DNA of 64,000 bases from Acinetobacter piscicola. GTDB lineage: Bacteria > Pseudomonadota > Gammaproteobacteria > Pseudomonadales > Moraxellaceae. Under the pieces are notes generated by a model. That model was not told where the DNA came from. It saw only the letters and a program-made list of their open reading frames with translations, and searched no databases. The translations under genes were made by a program, and so were the position numbers. The stretch lies in assembly GCF_015218165.1 (NCBI RefSeq), contig NZ_CP048659.1:682001-746000 (forward strand). The letters are read 5' to 3'. Shown one piece after another: positions 29,812 to 39,107 of this stretch. Position 1 is the first letter of the stretch, and the number at the start of each line of letters is the position of its first letter.

Positions 29812-30936
29812 TTAATGCTGCTCAGTCAGTTGTAAAAATTGTTCTGCCATTCGATCAATACTAATATTTCTTTGCATTGCAGTGTTGTATTGTATCGGGT
29901 GGTTTACAAGGGTATACAGTTTCTGTGCCAATTCTTTAATATTTTGTTTTTCAGCCAGACATAGTGCTTTATATTCTTCTGTAAACAAGTCTGTAATTCC
30001 CGTAGAGGACGCATAACTGACGACAGGGATATTCAATGAAATCGCTTCTAGCAAGGTGACAGGACTCCCCTCATAAAATGAAGACATAATGACGCATTGA
30101 CTTTGTTGCATATAGGTTTTAGGTTGCTCAATCCATCCAAGAAATTCAACTTTGTCCTGAGTATTCAGTGATCGTACCCATTGTTCCAGGCGGTTACGTT
30201 CAGGACCTTCACCGATAATCGCCATTTTCCCTGTTAAACCACTTTGTAAAAATGCCTTGATCGCATGATCAACCTGTTTAATCGCAACCAGGCGACCAAC
30301 AAAAATGCAGTCCCATTTTTTGTTATAAGCCTGAGACGGATTTGGAGCAGCAATAATTTTAGTACCATTGGCAATGTTGGTAAGCTGACTGTCTGGACAT
30401 AGTTTTTGATAGCGCCGAGCCAGGTCAGAATTGACAGTAATGCATTTTTTCCCGTTAAATAATTTTTTAAATTTTTTTCGGTTACGAATTTGTCGAAGGT
30501 ATTCTTTTAATAATTTTAGCGGGTTTTGGGTATTTCTAAACTCAATGAGTTCAGCATGGATCCAATGCCATACTTTATCTTTTTGAGATAATTCATCGTA
30601 GATATAATAACCATTATGATGACCTAAAATGATCAAATCGAAAGATGTGGAGTTAATCAGGGAGTCGATGGTTCGTTTTTCACAATCATTCAGCTTTTTG
30701 TTTTTCCATAATTTGCCAAAGGCAAATTCAGAGCGGATATTCAAATCAATAAAATGAATTTTCTTATTTAGAATTTGTACTGTTTTATCATTGCTTAATA
30801 CTGCAACCGAGACCTGATGTGCTTGATCAGCTAAACAGGATGCTAAATCAGCAGTAATTTTTTCAGCTCCACCACGGCCTAAATCATCAATAATAAATAA
30901 AATTTTTTTTGAATGATGATTCAATTTATTATCCAT
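29812..30936 (-). CDS. glycosyltransferase family 4, minus-strand outer-core gene
   Basis: GT-B glycosyltransferase of about 374 residues, read from the ATG giving MDNKLNHH; the frame is open to 30945 and the exact start is uncertain. Features: IIDDLGRGGAEKI near residue 17, a typical GT4 glycine-rich loop; FVGRLVAIKQVDHAIKAF; IIGEGPERNRLEQW; and the EX7E motif EGSPVTLLE near residue 300. It overlaps the end of the small membrane-protein gene upstream, so the two are translated from one transcript. Orientation is opposite to the other outer-core glycosyltransferases. Confidence 0.86.
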   Translation of the reverse strand: MDNKLNHHSKKILFIIDDLGRGGAEKITADLASCLADQAHQVSVAVLSNDKTVQILNKKIHFIDLNIRSEFAFGKLWKNKKLNDCEKRTIDSLINSTSFDLIILGHHNGYYIYDELSQKDKVWHWIHAELIEFRNTQNPLKLLKEYLRQIRNRKKFKKLFNGKKCITVNSDLARRYQKLCPDSQLTNIANGTKIIAAPNPSQAYNKKWDCIFVGRLVAIKQVDHAIKAFLQSGLTGKMAIIGEGPERNRLEQWVRSLNTQDKVEFLGWIEQPKTYMQQSQCVIMSSFYEGSPVTLLEAISLNIPVVSYASSTGITDLFTEEYKALCLAEKQNIKELAQKLYTLVNHPIQYNTAMQRNISIDRMAEQFLQLTEQH

Positions 30937-31219
30937 CATCAGCATTGCCTTTCACAACTAAATAGATAAGTGCCCCCATAATGACAAATGCACCACCAAA
31001 ACAACTCAAGCAAAATAATAAAATACGTTGATATTTGTCTAAATCAAACAATTGATGATTGAGTATATATAAGACAAAGCCCCATTGAATAAGTGAAAAC
31101 GCAATAAGAATGATCGTATGACGACGAACATCGGGACGCATAGCCATGAGAGAAATTACCGTTCCAAAGAGCACCATTAGTATGCCATTTTTAAGGCCTA
31201 ATCTCAATTGAATAAGCAC
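30929..31219 (-). CDS. small three-helix membrane protein of the outer-core locus
   Basis: 96-residue protein with about three hydrophobic segments (about residues 12-28, 36-54 and 66-88) and short polar ends. The initial codon is GTG without a clear ribosome-binding site, so the start could be the in-frame ATG at residue 15. It lies between an acyltransferase and a glycosyltransferase and overlaps the latter, suggesting co-expression. No family recognised. It may assist membrane assembly of the lipooligosaccharide, but there is no direct evidence. Confidence 0.6.
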   Translation of the reverse strand: MLIQLRLGLKNGILMVLFGTVISLMAMRPDVRRHTIILIAFSLIQWGFVLYILNHQLFDLDKYQRILLFCLSCFGGAFVIMGALIYLVVKGNADDG

Positions 31220-31291
31220 AACTAATTTTTGAGTTAGACTTTATAATATTCCTTAAATCTAAGTCTGTAAAAAATAGAGCGGATGATAAGG

Positions 31292-32161
31292 TCAAGATTT
31301 TTTATAGATATTGATTTGATCAGCATTTTTTCTAAAACGTTTATATGACCAAATATATTGTTCAGGTGCACCGTCAATGATTCTTTGCATTTCTTGGTTG
31401 AGGCAATCCACAGAATGCTGTAAGTTTTTTGATAAAATTTCATGAGATAGGCGATTGCAATGCACGTCAAAGCTACGATGGTCTGTATTGCGAATGCAGC
31501 TTAAACCGATCACATTACATTGTGTTTTCTGTGCAAGTTTAGAAACCAAGGTACTTGAAAGCGTATTTTGCCCATAAAAAAGAGAGTAAATTCCACCGGA
31601 CTGTTTAGGTACATGGTCAGGTAAAATCACCGTTAATCCCCCCATTTTTAAATGTTTGAAAATTGCTCGAATCCCACTTTCATCTGTTGGGACAAGTTTT
31701 GCATTTGATTTTTGACGTGCTTCTAATAAGTATCGGTTAATCCCTGCAACTTTATTCGGTTTGTACATGATGAGAGGTTGGGCGTATACATTGATCCATG
31801 CATTTAAAAGCTCCCAACAACCAAAATGTGGAACGACCAGAATAACGCCCTTTTTATTTGCTAATGCATTTACAAAATGCTCTTCACCATAGATATTTTT
31901 AAGCAAGCTTAAACTATAAGCAGCAGGCATTCCCCAACATTTGATTGACTCTAGATAGGTCATATATTGGCTTTTGATACTCTCATTGAGCATGACATGA
32001 TGGTCGGAATCACTTAAAGTGGGATATGCAACTTTTAGATTTATATGGGTATTTCGTTTTATTGAGGAGTTAAAAAACTGCATTATTATTGCAATGCATA
32101 TGGCAAAGCGTTGTAAGACACCCAATGGAAAGCGTGCTATAAACTTAAGAATATAATACAT
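31292..32161 (-). CDS. lysophospholipid/lipid A-type acyltransferase (LpxL/LpxM/HtrB family)
   Basis: 289-residue inner-membrane-associated acyltransferase of the bacterial lipid A family. The catalytic HX4E motif is His112...Glu117 in PHFGCWELL; further conserved parts are YKPNKVAGINRYLLEARQ near residue 133, PDHVPKQSGGIYSLFYGQ near 180 and the C-terminal YIWSYKRFRK. It probably adds a secondary acyl chain to lipid A or a related glycolipid. Placement between the outer-core genes and aspS, at the head of a minus-strand operon, links it to lipooligosaccharide synthesis. Which of LpxL or LpxM it equals cannot be decided by eye. Confidence 0.85.
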   Translation of the reverse strand: MYYILKFIARFPLGVLQRFAICIAIIMQFFNSSIKRNTHINLKVAYPTLSDSDHHVMLNESIKSQYMTYLESIKCWGMPAAYSLSLLKNIYGEEHFVNALANKKGVILVVPHFGCWELLNAWINVYAQPLIMYKPNKVAGINRYLLEARQKSNAKLVPTDESGIRAIFKHLKMGGLTVILPDHVPKQSGGIYSLFYGQNTLSSTLVSKLAQKTQCNVIGLSCIRNTDHRSFDVHCNRLSHEILSKNLQHSVDCLNQEMQRIIDGAPEQYIWSYKRFRKNADQINIYKKS

Positions 32162-32440
32162 AAAAAGATCTGACAGATTGAATGATGAGAAAAAATAAAT
32201 GGAAGAAATAAAATGCTATAAAGATTAGGAATACGTCAGAAACATTGCAGGGCTAAAATACAAGGTATTTGAAAAATCTTATGAACAAAATGAGGATGGA
32301 AATGAATGAAATTTCCAACTTTCAAAATATTTATTTTGGCGTACCTCATCATATACACTTTTAAAGTCAGATGAGTTATCAAAAACAATCAAAACATCAT
32401 TTTAGTCAATATATGGGGAAATATTCATCGTAAAAAATCA
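32162..32440. other. intergenic region upstream of the acyltransferase operon
   Basis: No gene or named RNA was recognised. It should contain the promoter for the minus-strand acyltransferase operon and ends at the aspS terminator. Confidence 0.5.
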
Positions 32441-32466
32441 AAAACCCTGCACAAAGGCAGGGTTTT
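32441..32466 (-). terminator. terminator of aspS
   Basis: AACCCTGC and GCAGGGTT pair around a 6-base loop, with a T-run on the minus strand, 18 bases after the aspS stop. Confidence 0.85.
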
Positions 32467-32483
32467 ATTACTCAAATAAAGAA

Positions 32484-34271
32484 TTAAGCTTCTTTATTTT
32501 CAGCTTTTGGTTTTTCACGTAAACGAATGCCAAGGTCACGCAATTGATTTGCTTCAACAGGTGCTGGTGCTTGAGTCAATGGACATTCAGCAGTCTTGGT
32601 TTTCGGGAATGCGATTACGTCACGGATTGAAGATGAACCTGTCATCAACATGACAAGACGGTCAAGACCGAATGCTAAACCACCATGCGGAGGCGCACCG
32701 AATTTCAATGCATTTAACAAGAAGCTGAATTTCTCCTCTGCTTCTTCTTCAGAAATACCAAGCGCTTCAAAGATCGCTTTTTGCATTTCTAAAGTATAAA
32801 TACGCAGTGAACCACCACCGATTTCAGTACCGTTCAAGACCATGTCGTAAGCAACTGAAAGTGCTTGACCAGGGTTGTTCTTCACTTCTTCAACACTTGA
32901 TTTTGGTAGTGTGAATGGGTGGTGAACAGACGTCCATTTACCGTCATCAGTTTCTTCGAACATTGGGAAGTCAACAACCCAAAGTGGTGCCCACTCACAA
33001 GTTGCCATGTTCATGTCATGACCGATTTTGATACGTAACGCACCCATTGCATCATTTACAATTTTGGCTTTATCCGCACCGAAGAAGACGATGTCGCCAT
33101 TTTCAGCGCCAACGCGTTTCAACAAATCAAGCACGATTGGCTCGATGAATTTAACGATTGGAGATTGAAGACCTTCGATACCTTTTTCAAGTTCGTTGAC
33201 TTTGATATAAGCCAAACCTTTCGCACCGTAGATCCCCACGAATTTAGTATATTCGTCGATTTGGCTACGTGGAAGTGAGCCTGCGCCTGGTACACGAAGT
33301 GCAACGATACGACCTTTAGGATCTTTAGCAGGACCTGCGAATACTTTGAATTCAACGTCTTGCATCATGTCTGCAACGTCAACCAATTTCAAAGGAATAC
33401 GTAAGTCAGGTTTGTCAGATGCATAGTCACGCATTGCATCTGCATAAGTCATACGTTGGAATTTGTCGAATTTCACGCCAAGAAGTTCATCGAACATCTT
33501 AACCGTCATACCTTCCATCAAATCCATAATATCGTCATCGTTAAGGAACGATGTTTCGATGTCGATTTGAGTGAATTCAGGTTGACGGTCCGCACGTAAG
33601 TCTTCGTCACGGAAACATTTCGCGATTTGGTAATAACGGTCTACACCACCCACCATCAACAATTGTTTGAATAATTGTGGTGATTGCGGAAGTGCATAGA
33701 AGCTACCATTTGAAACACGACTTGGCACTAAATAGTCACGCGCGCCTTCAGGTGTAGCACGTGTTAAGATCGGTGTTTCAACGTCAAGGAAACCGTGTTC
33801 GTCTAAGTAATTACGGATTAAGTTAGTCACTTTAGAACGGAAACGTAAACGGTCAATCATTTCTGGACGACGGATGTCTAAGAAACGATATTTCAAACGA
33901 ATTTCTTCTGAAATGTTTGCGTTTTCATCATTCAATGGGAATGGAGGCGTTTCAGATGAAGCAAGAACTTCAATTTCTTTACCTAAAACTTCGATTTGAC
34001 CACTCACCATATTGGCATTTTCTGTGCCTTCATAGCGACGACGTACACGACCTACGATTTTTAATACAAATTCTGAACGTGCTTTGTCTGCAGTTGCAAA
34101 AGCTTCAGGAGTATCAGGGTCAATCACCACTTGAACAAGACCGTCACGGTCACGCATGTCAAGGAAGATTACACCACCGTGGTCACGGCGACGGTGAACC
34201 CAACCGCATAATGTCACGGTTTGGTCGATTTGGGCTTCAGTCAATGAGCCGCAGTAATGAGTTCGCATCAT
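32484..34271 (-). CDS. aspS: aspartyl-tRNA synthetase
   Basis: Class II synthetase charging tRNA-Asp. The start is set at the tandem ATG giving [10 protein letters not shown], as in relatives; the frame is open 18 codons further (34325) without support. About 595 residues: N-terminal OB-fold anticodon domain ([20 protein letters not shown]), motif 2 with [21 protein letters not shown] near residue 205, the bacterial GAD insertion, and motif 3 [14 protein letters not shown] near 530. In Acinetobacter aspS marks the right border of the outer-core locus. Confidence 0.96.
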   Translation of the reverse strand: MMRTHYCGSLTEAQIDQTVTLCGWVHRRRDHGGVIFLDMRDRDGLVQVVIDPDTPEAFATADKARSEFVLKIVGRVRRRYEGTENANMVSGQIEVLGKEIEVLASSETPPFPLNDENANISEEIRLKYRFLDIRRPEMIDRLRFRSKVTNLIRNYLDEHGFLDVETPILTRATPEGARDYLVPSRVSNGSFYALPQSPQLFKQLLMVGGVDRYYQIAKCFRDEDLRADRQPEFTQIDIETSFLNDDDIMDLMEGMTVKMFDELLGVKFDKFQRMTYADAMRDYASDKPDLRIPLKLVDVADMMQDVEFKVFAGPAKDPKGRIVALRVPGAGSLPRSQIDEYTKFVGIYGAKGLAYIKVNELEKGIEGLQSPIVKFIEPIVLDLLKRVGAENGDIVFFGADKAKIVNDAMGALRIKIGHDMNMATCEWAPLWVVDFPMFEETDDGKWTSVHHPFTLPKSSVEEVKNNPGQALSVAYDMVLNGTEIGGGSLRIYTLEMQKAIFEALGISEEEAEEKFSFLLNALKFGAPPHGGLAFGLDRLVMLMTGSSSIRDVIAFPKTKTAECPLTQAPAPVEANQLRDLGIRLREKPKAENKEA

Positions 34272-34436
34272 AGCGTTAGAAATCCAACTATATGGGTTAA
34301 GGAAGCGGGTACGTAAACAGCGCACCGCCTAAAAATGTAAACTGAGATTATGCCTCTTTGAGCATGTTGTCACAAGGACTTGGGCGAAAAACTATAAAAA
34401 TTCACGCGGATTGCTCAATTAAAATAATGAAAGATT

Positions 34437-35210
34437 TTAAGATTTGGAAAATATTGCACAGGTTTTCTGCAAAATGATAAAAATCAAACTGCCTAAACTA
34501 AAAACGACTAAAAATGCTCTAAAGAAATAATTAATTGATCTGCCGATATACTGATATAAATCATCGGAAAATGTACTTGCAGTGAGACTTTCAGAAAAAT
34601 TGAAGTAACTTAAAAAACCTGAAAATATAGAGAGAAAAAAAAGTGCAATGACATAAATTTTAATATTTTTATGGATCGGTTGTGTATGCCTAAAATGCTG
34701 GTGGTGGCGATAAATCATCCAAAATAGAATGGGTAATGCCAATGCTGACATGCCAATTTGTAAAACTCGATGTAAAGGATAACTATGCTGAAAAATAGAA
34801 ATTTGGCGACTTAACACGTCCTTAAACGCAACCGTTCGAAAATCAACATGAGTAAAACCATCCCAAATAATATGCGTGGTCACACCAACCAAAACTGCCA
34901 CAATAATACTGAGTATAAAACCTGAGTAATCATTTAAATTTTTTAGATTTAACGCTTTGTTAAGCCCTGAAAAGGCAAATAGCATTGGGCGGTACAACCC
35001 ATACCAAAGTCCACAGAAACATAAGCCCATTAATAGATTGGGAAAGATCAAGCCTGACCATTGGTGTGATTGATCATAATTTGCATCGGTAAATAAACGA
35101 TATAAATCAGGTGTCATACAGCCAATCGCCAATGCAGCAATCGGCAAACGATGTCCTGTCAGTTTAGAAATCGGTGGCGCTAAAACAGCATGAGAAATGG
35201 TAAAAGGCAT
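34437..35210 (-). CDS. DUF4184 membrane protein
   Basis: 257-residue integral membrane protein with about six hydrophobic segments. The N-terminus MPFTISHAVLAPPI and the later GCMTPDLYRLF and GVTTHIIWDGFTH are the DUF4184 signature, in which spaced His/Asp residues suggest a membrane metal-dependent hydrolase related to YdjM/phosphohydrolase-like proteins. Activity is unproven. It is divergent from the ZnuD-type receptor gene, and the 131-base intergenic region between them contains a Zur-type palindrome, so shared zinc control is possible. Confidence 0.82.
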   Translation of the reverse strand: MPFTISHAVLAPPISKLTGHRLPIAALAIGCMTPDLYRLFTDANYDQSHQWSGLIFPNLLMGLCFCGLWYGLYRPMLFAFSGLNKALNLKNLNDYSGFILSIIVAVLVGVTTHIIWDGFTHVDFRTVAFKDVLSRQISIFQHSYPLHRVLQIGMSALALPILFWMIYRHHQHFRHTQPIHKNIKIYVIALFFLSIFSGFLSYFNFSESLTASTFSDDLYQYIGRSINYFFRAFLVVFSLGSLIFIILQKTCAIFSKS

Positions 35211-35291
35211 ATCAAAAAAATAAAATATAAAACTCTATTATTCTAACGATTTCTGATAAGCAGAATGTTTTTTATTGCAATTATATTGAAA

Positions 35292-35306
35292 TGTTATAAT
35301 ATAACA
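35292..35306. promoter_or_regulatory. Zur-type operator palindrome
   Basis: TGTTATA-A-TATAACA is a perfect 15-bp palindrome, preceded by GAAA. It fits the Acinetobacter Zur consensus built on GAAATGTTATANTATAACA. It lies 36 bases before the ZnuD-type start codon and 82 bases before the divergent DUF4184 gene. Confidence 0.78.
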
Positions 35307-35341
35307 ATAATTTTAAAATATGATGCTTCGAGCGCAATCAC

Positions 35342-37465
35342 ATGTCTTTTTCAAAACATATTTTGACACTCTCTATTTTGACTGTCTTTTCTACAAGCAG
35401 TTGGGCTGAAGAACAAGCTACACCACAGCAAAAAACGATTGCCAATGAGGACGGCATTCAACAATTAGATACATTGACTTTAACCGCACATCCTTTACAA
35501 CAGTCAAAGCAAGATTTTGGTGTTGCCGATCAAACCGTTTCTCGGGACACCTTACAGCAAGGTGGCTCTACTTTAGGTGAAGCACTAAAACAACAATTAG
35601 GTGTGTATTCTAATAGTTTTGGTGCAGGTTCAAGCCGACCTGTGATTCGTGGGCAAGAAGGTGCACGCGTAAAAGTCACACAAAATGCCACTGAAAGTAT
35701 GGATGTATCCAGTTTGTCACCCGATCATACGGTCACTGTCGACCCGCAATTGGCTGAAAAAATTGAATTGATTCGAGGGCCTTCGACTTTATTGTATGGT
35801 GCGGGCTCGGTCGGTGGTCTAGTCAATGTTGTTGACTCTAAAATTGCCACAAAAATGCCAAAAGACGGTTATGTAGGGGATGTCGGCCTACGCTATAACT
35901 CAGGTAATGATGAAAAATTAGCACATGCGGGGGTGACAGTCGGCTTAGGCTCAAATGTTGCGTTGCGAGTTGAAGGTTTAAAGCGTGAAGCCAATGATTA
36001 TATTGCACCCAATTATAGCGTAACCGAAGATCATGGCGATCATACACACAGCACGAAAGAGCGTCGTGTGGGCAATACATTCTCTGAATCAGACAATGTC
36101 AATGTTGGTTTATCTTGGATTGGTGAACGAGGTTTTGCAGGTGTGTCTTATAGCAACCGCCAAGATCAATATGGTTTACCCGGACATAGTCATGAGTATG
36201 AATCATGTCATCCACATGGCGATCATTTACATTGTGGCGGACATGATGACCATGAACATGAAGATGAATCGGCACATGATCACGAAGGACATGATCATGA
36301 TCACTCAGGTGCAGGACCATGGATCGATTTAAAAACGGAACGTTATGATTTCCGCTCAGAATTAAACAATCCATTTGCTGGCTTTAAAAAATTACGTGCT
36401 CAAGCCAGTTATACAGATTATCAACATGATGAAATTGAAGGTGATGAGGCAATGACCACTTTCAAAAGTAAAGGTTATGAAGGGCGTATTGAATTGGTGC
36501 ACAATCCTTTAGCGCAGTGGGAAGGTGTATGGGGGCTACAAGCAAGCCAGCAAAAACTCGATATTTCAGGTGAAGAAGCGATTTTTGCACCGAATAAAAC
36601 TCAAAAATATAGTCTATTTGGTTTAGAGCATCGTCAGTTAGGTGATGTGCATTTAGAGTTAGGGACTCGTTTTGATCATCAAAAAATTGATATTGATTCA
36701 ACGCAAAAAGACTTTGATGGCAATGCCTTTTCTGTTTCAGGTGCAGCAAATTGGGAATTTAAGCCAGATTACACATTGTCTTTATCGGCATCGCATCAGC
36801 AACGTTTACCTTCGGCACAAGAACTATATTCAAAGGGTGGACATTTTGCGACCAATACTTATGAATTAGGCAATGAAAATTTAGACAAAGAAAAGTCAAA
36901 TAATGTTGAAGTTGGGCTGCATTATGATGGAGATCAGCTCAGTTATCATGTTCATCTATATCATAATTGGTTTGATAATTACATTTATGCCAAAACTTTG
37001 GATCAGTACGAAAATTTCCGTCTGATTGAATATAGCCAAGATGCAGCCAAGTTTTATGGCACTGAAGCAGAAGTGGCTTATCAGTGGAATGATATGTATA
37101 AAACAACGATTTTTGGTGACTATGTACGTGGCAAAATTGACAATGAAAATGCGCCTCGTGTGCCCGCAGGTCGTTTAGGTACACGTGTAAATGCAAATTT
37201 TGATGACAACTGGTCAGGTTCTGCTGAATATTCACATGTGTTTAATCAAGATAAATTTGCTTCTTATGAGCGAGAAACCAAAGGCTACAATATGGTGAAT
37301 GTCGGTGTGGCTTATCAGCATCCGTTTGCCAATAAACAAGTTGCCAAAGTTTATTTGAATGCCAATAATTTACTCGATGAAACGGTCTATGAACATAGCT
37401 CATTCTTGTCAACCATTCCACAAATGGGACGAAACTTTGTCATCGGTGTGGATTATAAATTCTAA
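35342..37465 (+). CDS. znuD: TonB-dependent outer-membrane receptor, ZnuD-type zinc receptor
   Basis: 707-residue TonB-dependent receptor. The signal peptide (residues 1-22) is followed by a TonB-box-like segment LDTLTLTA, a plug domain with RPVIRGQEGARVKV and IELIRGPSTLLYGAGSVGGLVNVVD, and a beta-barrel ending in aromatic Phe. An extracellular loop at about residues 281-323 is packed with His and Asp/Glu and has a Cys pair, as in the zinc receptor ZnuD of Neisseria and Acinetobacter. Together with the Zur palindrome upstream, this points to zinc uptake. The gene is followed by its own terminator. Confidence 0.9.
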   Translation: MSFSKHILTLSILTVFSTSSWAEEQATPQQKTIANEDGIQQLDTLTLTAHPLQQSKQDFGVADQTVSRDTLQQGGSTLGEALKQQLGVYSNSFGAGSSRPVIRGQEGARVKVTQNATESMDVSSLSPDHTVTVDPQLAEKIELIRGPSTLLYGAGSVGGLVNVVDSKIATKMPKDGYVGDVGLRYNSGNDEKLAHAGVTVGLGSNVALRVEGLKREANDYIAPNYSVTEDHGDHTHSTKERRVGNTFSESDNVNVGLSWIGERGFAGVSYSNRQDQYGLPGHSHEYESCHPHGDHLHCGGHDDHEHEDESAHDHEGHDHDHSGAGPWIDLKTERYDFRSELNNPFAGFKKLRAQASYTDYQHDEIEGDEAMTTFKSKGYEGRIELVHNPLAQWEGVWGLQASQQKLDISGEEAIFAPNKTQKYSLFGLEHRQLGDVHLELGTRFDHQKIDIDSTQKDFDGNAFSVSGAANWEFKPDYTLSLSASHQQRLPSAQELYSKGGHFATNTYELGNENLDKEKSNNVEVGLHYDGDQLSYHVHLYHNWFDNYIYAKTLDQYENFRLIEYSQDAAKFYGTEAEVAYQWNDMYKTTIFGDYVRGKIDNENAPRVPAGRLGTRVNANFDDNWSGSAEYSHVFNQDKFASYERETKGYNMVNVGVAYQHPFANKQVAKVYLNANNLLDETVYEHSSFLSTIPQMGRNFVIGVDYKF

Positions 37466-37513
37466 AATTTAAATTCATTCACCAAATCGTTATTGAAAAT
37501 AAAAGAGATTCGA

Positions 37514-37544
37514 CCTAGTCTGACAGCAGTAGACTAGGTTTTTT
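37514..37544 (+). terminator. terminator of znuD abutting the next start codon
   Basis: CCTAGTCT (37514-37521) pairs with AGACTAGG (37531-37538), followed by six T. The T-run ends only 3 bases before the ATG of the phospholipase D-like gene, so any ribosome-binding site of that gene would be in the stem. Confidence 0.85.
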
Positions 37545-37547
37545 AAT

Positions 37548-39011
37548 ATGCGTATCTTTCATAAAATTCACAGTAAGTTGAATTGGTCAAAACGTCGTTA
37601 TTTAAGTTTAATCTTTGCTGCATTGGCATTGGGTTATTTATCTTCTGCGATTTATCATACAGTGAAATCTTTACCACAAGGACTGAATTTTACTGGACCT
37701 TTACGGTATGCTGATGTGAAATTTATTGCAGATGAAACCTATATTGATGCACAAGGTAAACAGCAGCTAGATCATCATATTTTTGATCAAATTTTAGCTT
37801 TGATTAAACAAGCAAAAACCACCATCGTGGTGGATATATTTCTATTTAACAGTGAGGTGGGTGAGTCTAAAGTTCAGCAAAGAGCATTAACCCATCAATT
37901 AACCGAAGCATTGATTAATCAAAAAGTGGTCAATCCTACATTGGAAATTAAATTTATTACTGACCCCATTAACTCTGTTTATGGTGGAATTGCCCCTGAA
38001 CAATATCGTAAATTGCGTCAAGGTGGCATTGAGGTGATTGAAACCAATCTTACCCCGCTACGGGCTTCAAATCCGACATGGTCTGGTTTTTGGTATTTAT
38101 GCTGCCAAGATATCGGCAATAATGCTGAAAAAGGTTGGTTAAACAATCCATTTGGTAAAGAGCCGATCACCCTTCGTAGTTATTTAAACTTATTTAATTT
38201 CAAAGCCAATCACCGTAAAACCATTGTGGTTGATACGAACGAAGGTTGGAAAACGATTGTCACTTCGGCAAATCCGCATGATGGCAGTTCTCGTCATTCT
38301 AATGTGGCATTGATGGTGAATGGTGCTGTCGCAACTGATGTGTTGAAGTCTGAACAACCTGTGGCACAGATGTCAGGTGGAGATACACCTTTTGTGATCG
38401 TGGGGAAATTACCTGAAAGTCCAGCCAATCCACAAGTGCAAGTGCTGACTGAACACGCAATTTATGATGCAGTTTTAAATTTATTAGACAGTGCAAAAGC
38501 CAATGATCAAATTGATTTGGCAATGTTCTATCTGTCAGAGCGTAAAATTGTCAAAGGATTGATTGCTGCAAAGCAACGTGGTGTGAAATTGCGTATTTTG
38601 CTTGATCCAAATAAAGACGCATTCGGTCGTCAGAAAAATGGCATTCCAAACCGTCAAGTGGCATCTGAATTGCATGATGCAGGTGTTGATGTGCGTTGGT
38701 GCAATACACAAGGCGAGCAATGTCATAGCAAGATGATCATCAAACGTAATGCGCAGTCTGCAGAGTTGATTTTAGGTTCTGCCAATTTTACCGCACGTAA
38801 TCTGAAAAACTATAATTTGGAAACAGATTTACGTGTTGTGGGCAATCCGCAACAGCAGATTTTTCTGGATGCGACACAGTATTTTAATACGGCTTGGTCG
38901 AACTTAAATGGTCGCAATATGAGTGTGGATTATTCAAAGTTTGCGGATGAATCGACATTCAAATATGGCGTGTATCGATTTATGGAATGGAGTGGTCTGT
39001 CAACATTTTGA
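37548..39011 (+). CDS. phospholipase D/cardiolipin synthase-like protein, membrane anchored
   Basis: 487-residue protein with an N-terminal membrane helix (about residues 20-42) and two phospholipase D-type halves. HKD motif 1 is complete: His222-x-Lys-x4-Asp in HRKTIVVD, followed by TSANPHDGSS. Motif 2 has His393 and Lys in CHSKMIIKR but Arg where the Asp is expected, followed by LGSANFTARN. The His and Lys are present in both motifs, so activity is possible. It could be a lipid-remodelling phospholipase or cardiolipin synthase-like enzyme. The upstream terminator ends just before its ATG, leaving no normal ribosome-binding site. Two Sel1-repeat paralogues follow. Confidence 0.85.
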   Translation: MRIFHKIHSKLNWSKRRYLSLIFAALALGYLSSAIYHTVKSLPQGLNFTGPLRYADVKFIADETYIDAQGKQQLDHHIFDQILALIKQAKTTIVVDIFLFNSEVGESKVQQRALTHQLTEALINQKVVNPTLEIKFITDPINSVYGGIAPEQYRKLRQGGIEVIETNLTPLRASNPTWSGFWYLCCQDIGNNAEKGWLNNPFGKEPITLRSYLNLFNFKANHRKTIVVDTNEGWKTIVTSANPHDGSSRHSNVALMVNGAVATDVLKSEQPVAQMSGGDTPFVIVGKLPESPANPQVQVLTEHAIYDAVLNLLDSAKANDQIDLAMFYLSERKIVKGLIAAKQRGVKLRILLDPNKDAFGRQKNGIPNRQVASELHDAGVDVRWCNTQGEQCHSKMIIKRNAQSAELILGSANFTARNLKNYNLETDLRVVGNPQQQIFLDATQYFNTAWSNLNGRNMSVDYSKFADESTFKYGVYRFMEWSGLSTF

Positions 39012-39107
39012 TTTGATTTATAAAATTGTAAATTATGTACTGAATGGTGAATGATTCAGTGCATAATTGCTGCTCAAAATATTTTAATTAAAAACTTGAG
39101 CCTAAAT

